From: CAYGAW01 sp964347945
GTDB lineage: Bacteria; Chloroflexota; Anaerolineae; UBA7937; B3-Chlor
Reading direction: 5' to 3'
Assembly: GCA_964347945.1 (NCBI GenBank)
Contig: CAYGAW010000071.1
Span: forward strand, 1 to 18,161
DNA: 18,161 bases
Numbering within the stretch: the stretch's first letter is position 1; each line of letters starts with the position of its first letter. Positions 13,078 through 18,161 of this stretch are shown here, one piece after another. The position numbers and the translations under genes are program-made. Below the pieces are notes generated by a model. That model did no database searches. It worked only from the letters and a program-made list of their open reading frames with translations, and had not been told where the DNA came from.

Positions 13078-14820
13078 ATGGGGATCATTGAGGGTATCTT
13101 CGGTTTTCTGGGTGGCGGTACGCTCTTGGTGGCTGCGGGACTCATCGTCGTGGTCATCATCTTCATTTTCGCCGTTGGCAGGGTGTTGAGGTTCATCAGA
13201 AAGGTCCCGCCCAACCGAGCTTTGCTGGTCTACGGTGTGCGTACGCGCACAAAGGTCACAGTTGTGCGGAGGATAAGAAGGCTGAAACCGCCCGAGGATG
13301 TGCCATCCGATACACCGCCAGAACGCCTACATATCGATGAACAAGAGTGGGAGTTCGAGACAAAGACCGAGGAGATCGTCGTTAACTACAAGATGGTCAA
13401 GGGCGGCATGACTATCGTCCTTCCCTTCGTCCATGAGGTCAACGAACTTGATCTGGGTCTGATCACCCTCGATGTGGCAGTGCACAACGTGCTAAGCAGC
13501 AATGCGGTGCCCATCACAGTGGATGGCATCGCCCAGATCAAGATCGGCAGCGACGACACCTCCATCGCCACTGCCGCGGAGCAACTTCTCGACAAGAGTT
13601 CAGAAGAGATCCAGTATGTCGCCATCCAAACCCTTCAAGGACACCTACGGGCGATCATCGGTCTGATGACCGTCGAGGAGGTTTACAAGGACCGAGAGGC
13701 TTTCGCCCAGATGGTGCTTGAGGTGGCCGTGGACGACCTGGCTGGGATGGGCCTGCAGATCGTCTCCTTCACTATCAAGGAGATTAGCGACGAGAAGGGG
13801 TACCTGGAGGCGCTAGGGAGACCCGAGATCGCGGCCAAGCTCCGAGACGCCCGCAGGGCGGAAGCTGGTGCGGATCAGGAGGCCACCGAGAGAGAGCAGG
13901 AAGCTGAGAAGGAAAAGGCTGGCTACACTAAGGAAGCCGACGTGGCGAAGGCCAAGTACGCTGCGGAAGTGTCGCGAGAGCAAGCTGTAGCTGAGAGAGC
14001 CAAAGCGATTTCGCTGGCCGAGCAGGACAAGACGCTCGAGGAGAGGAAAGCGGGAGCTGCCACAGCGGCGGCGGAGCGCAGAGATAGAGAGTTGGATGCC
14101 GAGGAGCGTCGCCCGGCTGATGCTTCGCTCTACCGGGCGGAGCAGGAGGCTTCAGCGACAAGGGCCACAGGCTTTGCCGGCGCCGATGTGGACAGGAAGA
14201 GGGGCGAGGCCGAGGCGGCAGCCAACAAGGCCAAGGGTCTGGCCAGCGCCGACGTGACGAAAGCTCAACTCCTGGCCGAGGCCGAGGGCCGGCGACAACT
14301 GGCCGAGGCGTTGAATGCCTACAAGGCAAGTGCCCTGCGGTTGGTCTTGGGTCAGGCCCTGATCGAGCGGATCCCAGAGGTCGCCGACTCCTTCGGTGAG
14401 GCTTTTGCCAATATCGAGCAGATCCGTCTCATCGACATCGGCGGGCCAAGTGGGGGCGGCGAGGCGATGGAAGGGGCTGTGGAGCGCTTCTTGGACACAC
14501 TGCCCGGTACGCTCTTCAAGTTCCTGCAAAGCACCTCAGCCCTGCTTGGTGGACCTATAGATGATCTGGTGGCGGCCTGGATTGTAGATGAGGCGCAGAA
14601 GCGTGGCGTCGAGGTGGGTCCTGAGCAGCAGGAGACCATCAGAGAGATGGTTGCCGCCCGAATCGAGGAGGCCGAGGCAGAGGAGGCCGCGGCCCCCGGC
14701 CCAGCGGAACCTGAAGCAGAAGCCCCGGCCGAAGAGGCTGAAGAACCACCTCCGGGGGAAGCCGAGGAGGAAGAGGTAGAGGCTCAGGAGGCCTCGGAGA
14801 CTGGCGAGGATGAGGCCTGA
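13078..14820 (+). CDS. floT: Flotillin-family SPFH-domain protein
   Basis: 580 residues from the ATG at 13078 (AAGGAG 9 nt upstream). One membrane segment (about 14-36) is followed by VPPNRALLVYG, the flotillin start of the SPFH domain, which runs to about 240. Residues 242-263 read YLEALGRPEIAAKLRDARRA, the family hallmark. A long Ala/Glu/Lys coiled coil (about 255-410) is typical, with ALNAYKASALRLVLG near its end. Two parts are unusual. A charged insert of about 45 residues (roughly 55-100) splits the first SPFH strands, where common flotillins have a short Gly-rich turn. The C-terminal 50 residues form an acidic Glu/Ala/Pro tail. Flotillins scaffold ordered membrane patches together with NfeD proteins. 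The NfeD gene is directly upstream and a Pmp3-like membrane peptide lies downstream. Confidence 0.92.
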   Translation: MGIIEGIFGFLGGGTLLVAAGLIVVVIIFIFAVGRVLRFIRKVPPNRALLVYGVRTRTKVTVVRRIRRLKPPEDVPSDTPPERLHIDEQEWEFETKTEEIVVNYKMVKGGMTIVLPFVHEVNELDLGLITLDVAVHNVLSSNAVPITVDGIAQIKIGSDDTSIATAAEQLLDKSSEEIQYVAIQTLQGHLRAIIGLMTVEEVYKDREAFAQMVLEVAVDDLAGMGLQIVSFTIKEISDEKGYLEALGRPEIAAKLRDARRAEAGADQEATEREQEAEKEKAGYTKEADVAKAKYAAEVSREQAVAERAKAISLAEQDKTLEERKAGAATAAAERRDRELDAEERRPADASLYRAEQEASATRATGFAGADVDRKRGEAEAAANKAKGLASADVTKAQLLAEAEGRRQLAEALNAYKASALRLVLGQALIERIPEVADSFGEAFANIEQIRLIDIGGPSGGGEAMEGAVERFLDTLPGTLFKFLQSTSALLGGPIDDLVAAWIVDEAQKRGVEVGPEQQETIREMVAARIEEAEAEEAAAPGPAEPEAEAPAEEAEEPPPGEAEEEEVEAQEASETGEDEA

Positions 14821-14850
14821 TGCTGTGACTCTCTGTGGGCACGGCGCAGC

Positions 14851-14876
14851 GGTCAAGGCGCGGGCCTAGCTTGACC
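14851..14876 (+). other. Inverted repeat after the flotillin gene
   Basis: GGTCAAG (14851-14857) and CTTGACC (14870-14876) form a perfect 7-bp stem with a 12-nt loop. No T-run follows, so it is not a standard terminator. It may be an mRNA-stabilising or processing hairpin between flotillin and the small acidic gene. Confidence 0.35.
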
Positions 14877-14890
14877 AGACGTCAAGTTGG

Positions 14891-15142
14891 ATGTTTGGAG
14901 GACGGGAGGTAGGAGGACTGGAAGAACAAGACCGCTTCACGCAGATGCTTGAGGAGCTTGCGCCTCTTCTGGGTGAGCTACCACGGGGGGCAAGCCAGGA
15001 GATAGTTCGGTCTCTAACCGGAATCGCCCGTCTGATGGATGACCTGGACATGGCCAAGGCGGAGCTTGAGCGGAAGCTGGCCCTCTTCGAGGCCGAGGAG
15101 ATCGTCCGCGTCGGCGGGGACATCCTCCCCTACGACGAGTAG
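14891..15142 (+). CDS. Small acidic helical protein of unknown function
   Basis: 83 residues if started at the ATG 14891, which lacks a good ribosome site. GGGAGGTAGGAGG lies inside the first codons and points to a start at or after codon 10; the next in-frame ATG is codon 19. The core (LEELAPLLGELPRGASQEIV, then DMAKAELERKLALFEAEEIV) is acidic and predicted all-helical, with a coiled-coil-like C-terminal half. I recognise no family. It follows the flotillin by 70 nt on the same strand. After its TAG the same frame stays open, with coding-like codon use, into the Pmp3-like gene, so the true end is uncertain. Confidence 0.6.
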   Translation: MFGGREVGGLEEQDRFTQMLEELAPLLGELPRGASQEIVRSLTGIARLMDDLDMAKAELERKLALFEAEEIVRVGGDILPYDE

Positions 15143-15226
15143 ACCAACCTGGATGTCGCGTTCGCCGAAGCGATCTTCTCCGTCTTGGCCCCTGGTGCCG
15201 AGATCGAAAACGACAGGAGCGCAGGG

Positions 15227-15400
15227 ATGAGTGGATGCGCAGATGGATGTAGGGTCGTGGCCTCCGTCATCATCCCGCCGGTGGGCGTGTTCCTCAAAGT
15301 GGGGTTCAGCCTTCCCTTCTGGGTCAATATCGTGTTGACGCTCCTTGGCTACATACCAGGACTGGTTCACGCAGTCTGGGTCATCGCCAGGGCTAGCTAG
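15227..15400 (+). CDS. YqaE/Pmp3-family small membrane protein
   Basis: 57 residues from the ATG at 15227 (AGGAG 7 nt upstream); the frame is open further upstream but this start matches the family length. The sequence VVASVIIPPVGVFLKVG, FWVNIVLTLLGYIPG and LVHAVWVIAR is the complete UPF0057/Pmp3 signature: two membrane segments with the conserved PPxGVF and LGYIPGxxHAxW motifs. The N-terminus MSGCADGCR carries two Cys not typical of the family. Pmp3 proteins are stress-induced membrane peptides linked to membrane potential and ion balance in yeast and plants; the bacterial role is unclear. Its place after NfeD and flotillin suggests a membrane-stress or membrane-organisation cluster. Confidence 0.9.
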   Translation: MSGCADGCRVVASVIIPPVGVFLKVGFSLPFWVNIVLTLLGYIPGLVHAVWVIARAS

Positions 15401-15435
15401 AGGGATGGCTCACACCCGTGTCCTCAAACCCGCCA

Positions 15436-16410
15436 TCAGCGGTGTTGGTCGGTCCCCAAGTCCAATCTCGCTATGATACCTTTCAGCACTTCAGCCGACC
15501 GCTGCAGGCCCTCTATCTCCTCGTGGCTGAGCTCCAGCCGCAGCACTCGTGCGACACCACCCCTGTCCACAACCGTCGGCAGGCTGAGGCAGACCTCGTC
15601 GATGCCGTAATAGTCCTCGATCAAGCTGGACACCGATAGGACCGTCCTCTGGTCTCGGAGGATGGCCTCCACGATGCGCATCAAACCTGCGGCGACCGCG
15701 TAGTAAGTTGCGCCCTTGCGCTCGACAATCTGGTAAGCGGCATCCCGGGTTTGCTCGAAGATGCGATCCATATCCTCGCGTTCGAAGACGCAACTGTGGC
15801 GGGTGCAGAAGCTCGGAAGGCCCATGCCGGCGATGTTCGCCAGCGACCACACGGGTACTTCGCTGTCGCCGTGCTCGCCGATGATATGGGCATGGACGCT
15901 GCGCGGGTCCACGCTGAAGTGCTGGCTCAGCAGATACCGGAGTCGCGCCGTGTCCAGGATGGTGCCTGAGCCGATGACTCGCTGTGGGGGCAGGCCCGAC
16001 AGTTTCCACGCCGCGTAGGTGAGGATGTCTACGGGGTTGGTGGCGACGAGGAGGATGCCGTCGGGATTGTGCCGGGCTACCTCAGGGACTATGTGGCGAA
16101 AGATGGCCGCGTTCTCCTGGACCAGGTCCAGGCGCGATCCCCCTGAAATGCGCGCGGAGCCAGCGGCGATAACGGTAACGGCGGCTCCCGAGCAATCATC
16201 GTAGTCACCGGCCCAGATGCGGGTGGGGTGGGCGAAGGGGACGGCGTGGTTAAGATCCATGGCCTCACCTTCCGCCCTGGCGCGGTTGACGTCGATGAGC
16301 ACGATCTCCGATGCCAGGCCGCCGAACAGAAGCGCGTAGGCGAAGGTGGCGCCCACGTTGCCGACGCCCACGACCGCTACCCGGACGGGGTGAGGATGTG
16401 GGTGAATCAT
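15436..16410 (-). CDS. LDH-family 2-hydroxyacid dehydrogenase with malate-type specificity residue
   Basis: 324 residues from the ATG at 16410 (AAGGG about 9 nt upstream); an ATG at 16428 adds six residues and cannot be excluded. NAD binding is shown by GVGNVG (15-20) and Asp40 in LIDVNRA. Catalytic residues are Asp153 and Arg156 in ILDTARLR, His180 in IIGEHGDSEVP, and Arg93 (equivalent of Arg109). Most of the chain reads like a bacterial L-lactate dehydrogenase (LVATNPVDILTYA, RVIGSGTILDTAR). However, the specificity loop reads AAGSARISGGSRLDL, so Arg87 occupies the place of LDH Gln102. Arg there is the mark of malate dehydrogenases. The enzyme is cytosolic and monocistronic, convergent with the Pmp3-like gene (35-nt gap). 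Oxaloacetate reduction is predicted, but the remaining LDH-like pocket (Thr235 in KGATYY) leaves lactate activity possible. Confidence 0.9.
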   Translation of the reverse strand: MIHPHPHPVRVAVVGVGNVGATFAYALLFGGLASEIVLIDVNRARAEGEAMDLNHAVPFAHPTRIWAGDYDDCSGAAVTVIAAGSARISGGSRLDLVQENAAIFRHIVPEVARHNPDGILLVATNPVDILTYAAWKLSGLPPQRVIGSGTILDTARLRYLLSQHFSVDPRSVHAHIIGEHGDSEVPVWSLANIAGMGLPSFCTRHSCVFEREDMDRIFEQTRDAAYQIVERKGATYYAVAAGLMRIVEAILRDQRTVLSVSSLIEDYYGIDEVCLSLPTVVDRGGVARVLRLELSHEEIEGLQRSAEVLKGIIARLDLGTDQHR

Positions 16411-16477
16411 TTCGCTTACCCTTACCATGTGGACCTACGGGGCATGAGTCTGGAGTAATTGTACCGTATGAACTGGC

Positions 16478-16502
16478 TGCGCGCGAATCAGCGGCGCGCG
16501 CA
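16478..16502. other. Perfect GC-rich inverted repeat in the dehydrogenase upstream region
   Basis: TGCGCGCG (16478-16485) and CGCGCGCA (16495-16502) form an 8-bp perfect inverted repeat around a 9-nt centre. It overlaps where the -35 of the minus-strand dehydrogenase promoter would lie (TACAAT at 16458-16463), so it could be an operator. It may also be only a stable hairpin. Confidence 0.4.
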
Positions 16503-16795
16503 AAGGTGCACAGAGAGGGACAGCACTGGACGGATGGGGCACTGTCGTCAGAGGGAGATTTCCTGGGTCATTGGCGCGAGGCCAGATGCTGTGCATGTAC
16601 GGACAACGTATAGGCATAGTGTATTAGAGTAGGGTCTGTTGGCGGTCTGACTCGGTTGGCCACCTTCCCTTGCCGGTCATCGTCTAATCTCATATGGTGC
16701 GTGGCTAGCAGGTGGCTTCCCCAGGCTATCGCCAGGCGCACGAGGTGTTGGTCGTCCACCGGTGATGTGAGGAAAGACCCCCGGCCGTAGCCTGT

Positions 16796-16848
16796 CGACA
16801 CAAGGAGTCGCGGCAGAAGTCGAGCATTTGAGCGTAACTCCTTGTCGA
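16796..16848. other. Long imperfect inverted repeat
   Basis: ACAAGGAGT (16800-16808) and ACTCCTTGT (16837-16845) are perfectly complementary. The stem can continue inward through CGC/GCG with a 2-nt bulge, and the outer flanks TCGA/TCGA repeat the symmetry. No T-run follows on either strand. It could be a protein-binding or recombination site, or an RNA hairpin. Confidence 0.4.
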
Positions 16849-16879
16849 GTTCGGGGTTTCAAGTAACAAAGTCTCAAAG

Positions 16880-16901
16880 CGCCCAAGTTGGCGATTTTTT
16901 T
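16880..16901 (+). terminator. Weak terminator-like hairpin
   Basis: CGCC (16880-16883), the loop CAAGTT and GGCG (16890-16893), then A and seven T (16895-16901). The stem has only 4 bp, so termination would be weak. No plus-strand gene is seen upstream. Confidence 0.3.
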
Positions 16902-16995
16902 GGCGGATTCTTTTGTTTTATTTGCCTGACTAGGGTTGATCCTGATTTCGATCGAAAGGGCATGTTTGCGTACAGCAATCGCGAGGTGAACCGTG

Positions 16996-17337
16996 ATGAT
17001 CAGACACGACGCTGAAGAACTGGGGATCACAGCTCCAGGAATCGGCGCCCAGTTTATCCGAGGGCCGGTGCGCTACCCCGGCCGCAACGGCGGCGTGGAG
17101 GTGGGGGGCGTGGCCATTGAGAGGACTCTCCGCGAATTAAGGGATCAGGAGGTGCTCCTCATCGTGGCTCCATTGGACTCTGCGCAGAAACCGTCCGCCA
17201 TCTGCGAACTGTGTGGGAATCCGCACGAGGAAGCCGAGTGCCTCGCGCGCAAGGCAAAGCGGGAGGAGGCCGAGCGGGCCGCGGAAGAGAGACTGTTGTT
17301 TGACGATGAATTCTCGGCGTTGCTCAGCGAGGGCTAG
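16996..17337 (+). CDS. Small protein with CCHC-like zinc motif
   Basis: 113 residues from the ATG at 16996; GAGGTGA lies just upstream, and the GTG at 16993 is an equally placed alternative. Residues 1-60 are predicted alpha/beta (GAQFIRGPVRYPGRNGGVEV, then RTLRELRDQEVLLIVAPLD) and unfamiliar to me. Residues 70-82 read CELCGNPHEEAEC, with Cys70, Cys73, His77 and Cys82 spaced C-x2-C-x3-H-x4-C. This is one residue shorter than the classical zinc knuckle. It is followed by a charged helix (ARKAKREEAERAAEER) and the acidic end LFDDEFSALLSEG. A zinc-binding, nucleic-acid or protein contact role is possible but unproven. It stands alone, upstream of and convergent with the PlsY-like gene. Confidence 0.65.
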   Translation: MIRHDAEELGITAPGIGAQFIRGPVRYPGRNGGVEVGGVAIERTLRELRDQEVLLIVAPLDSAQKPSAICELCGNPHEEAECLARKAKREEAERAAEERLLFDDEFSALLSEG

Positions 17338-17567
17338 GATGGGCCAGCAGCAGTCATCGTCCTGTGTGAGGCAGGTGACAGATAGCCAGGTAGGTTGGCA
17401 GATCCCTTGCCGGAGTTCGTCGACGCGGCGAGTTGGCCATACGCCTGCGGCAACCTGGCCTCCTACCAGGTTTCACCCCCTTCATGCGCTACCTCAATAT
17501 GACACACGACCTGTCAGTATCCAAGGTCAGATCGTAGGCGCTCACCTCCAGCGTTGAACAAAGCTGA
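17338..17567. other. Intergenic region between convergent genes, with a hairpin
   Basis: About 230 bp without a supported gene. AACCTGG (17452-17458) and CCAGGTT (17466-17472) form a perfect 7-bp stem with a 7-nt loop. It lacks a T-run on either strand but lies where both convergent transcripts should end. Confidence 0.4.
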
Positions 17568-18161
17568 CTACTTCCTCCGCGGCGGCATGGTCAGGAACCT
17601 CCGCAAGCCCGACCAGCGCTTCTTGATGATCAGGTGGTCGTCTGTCTTGCGCTCGTGTGTGCTCAAGAAGAGCAGGCAGAAGACCCCTCCCATAAGCAGG
17701 TACCACCAGGAACGAGTCAGCAAGCCCACCGCGAGAGGGCCCGCCACGAGGGTGACGCGCGTAGCCAGGAACGAGGTGCCGGTGATCAAGCGGACGATCA
17801 TCCACAGGGCAGCCATGCAGACCGCGCCAACCCAGGAGATGACAACTAGCGAGGTTCCTGCCACCGTGTTGCCCCGCCCGCCGGCACCCCGCAACCAGAT
17901 AGGCCAGCGCGTGCCTGCGAAGGTGGCCAGCACCGCCAGGCCGATGGCCATGTCTCCTCCGATCAGTGAGCGAGCCAGGTAGATGGCCAGCACTGCTTTG
18001 CAGATCTCGGCCAGGAAGACGAGCACCCCCGCCCAGCGCGCCACGCTGATCGCCACGTTCATCACTCCCACGTTGCCGGTGCCCATCCGCCGGAGGTCCT
18101 CGCCAGTGACCAGCTTGGTGACAATCCAGGCCACGGGGATGGAGCCGATCAAGTAACAGGC
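17568..18161 (-). CDS. PlsY-family glycerol-3-phosphate acyltransferase-like membrane protein (5' end outside window)
   Basis: Partial: the frame stays open to the window edge, with ACYL before LIGSIPVAW, matching the first membrane helix of PlsY, so only a short N-terminus is missing. Several hydrophobic helices alternate with the PlsY loops. Motif 1 reads GSIP, then EDLRRMGTGNVGVMNVA (usual GSGNxGxTN); motif 2 reads GTRWPIWLRGAGGRGN (usual GHxFPxxxxFxGGKG); the C-terminal loop reads STHERKTDDHL where HRxN is usual. PlsY transfers the acyl group from acyl-phosphate to glycerol-3-phosphate at the inner membrane, starting phospholipid synthesis. The fold is clear, but the His and Lys of motif 2 are replaced by Thr and Arg and the Asn of motif 3 is absent, so this may be a paralogue with altered activity. 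The C-terminus is extended and strongly basic. Confidence 0.8.
   Translation of the reverse strand, partial: ACYLIGSIPVAWIVTKLVTGEDLRRMGTGNVGVMNVAISVARWAGVLVFLAEICKAVLAIYLARSLIGGDMAIGLAVLATFAGTRWPIWLRGAGGRGNTVAGTSLVVISWVGAVCMAALWMIVRLITGTSFLATRVTLVAGPLAVGLLTRSWWYLLMGGVFCLLFLSTHERKTDDHLIIKKRWSGLRRFLTMPPRRK

Larger units (their letters stand above)
16429..16995. other. Intergenic stretch without a convincing gene
   Basis: About 560 bp between the divergent dehydrogenase and CCHC-protein genes. Open frames on the minus strand (16568-16801, 16677-17030) lack ribosome sites and recognisable motifs. It contains a possible -10 for the dehydrogenase (TACAAT on minus, 16458-16463), two strong inverted repeats listed separately, and an AT-rich patch (16894-16925) after a short hairpin. 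Confidence 0.5.

Noticed and set aside
16568..17030. Two minus-strand frames of 77 and 117 codons in the intergenic region
   Set aside because: No ribosome site, no recognised motif; the second overlaps the start of the CCHC-motif gene.

Overview
The window looks like a GC-rich bacterial chromosome segment, probably from a Chloroflexota (Anaerolineae-like) organism. That placement is an inference from several signs: secreted proteins with Thr/Pro linkers, a secreted MBL-fold protein ending in an aromatic-FLPLSLxG-type tail, a thrombospondin-type-3 surface protein, an NfeD/flotillin pair, and an LDH-type dehydrogenase. Translation starts follow clear Shine-Dalgarno sites, and several sigma70-type promoters with 17-18 bp spacers are visible. 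I found no tRNA, rRNA, CRISPR array, transposase or phage gene.

Left part (1-2900), minus strand: the start of a surface protein running off the window (signal peptide, the tail of a LamG domain, then a cell-surface beta domain), a secreted protein of unknown function, and a secreted chymotrypsin-fold serine protease. The protease lies behind a roughly 320-nt leader. This leader starts at a consensus TTGACA-17-TATAAT promoter and contains two intrinsic-terminator-like hairpins, so it looks like an attenuated leader or a separate small RNA.

Middle (3058-5250), plus strand: a promoter and a two-gene unit of an amidinotransferase/dimethylargininase-like hydrolase and an M20 metallopeptidase/deacylase. 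Next (5280-9031): a strong promoter, a leader that can fold as a three-way junction, a Pro-rich lipoprotein and a large membrane-anchored protein with eight TSP3-like calcium-binding repeats. A decayed relative of the TSP3 gene follows (9036-9768).

9710-12187: a promoter and a STAS anti-anti-sigma/RsbW-like kinase pair closed by a perfect intrinsic terminator, then a protein with two AbrB-like repeats and a secreted ComEC-type MBL-fold hydrolase. 12250-15400: a promoter and a membrane-microdomain cluster of NfeD-like protein, flotillin, a small acidic protein and a YqaE/Pmp3 hydrophobic peptide.

Right end: a minus-strand LDH-family dehydrogenase whose substrate-specificity residue is Arg, as in malate dehydrogenases; a roughly 560-bp non-coding stretch with inverted repeats; a small protein with a CCHC-like zinc motif; and a PlsY-family membrane acyltransferase running off the end. 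The clearest hidden signals are the two structured leaders (2545-2903 and 5280-5438), the natural LDH-to-MDH-type substitution, the tandem AbrB protein, the TSP3 pseudogene and the in-frame TAG between the small acidic protein and the Pmp3 gene.
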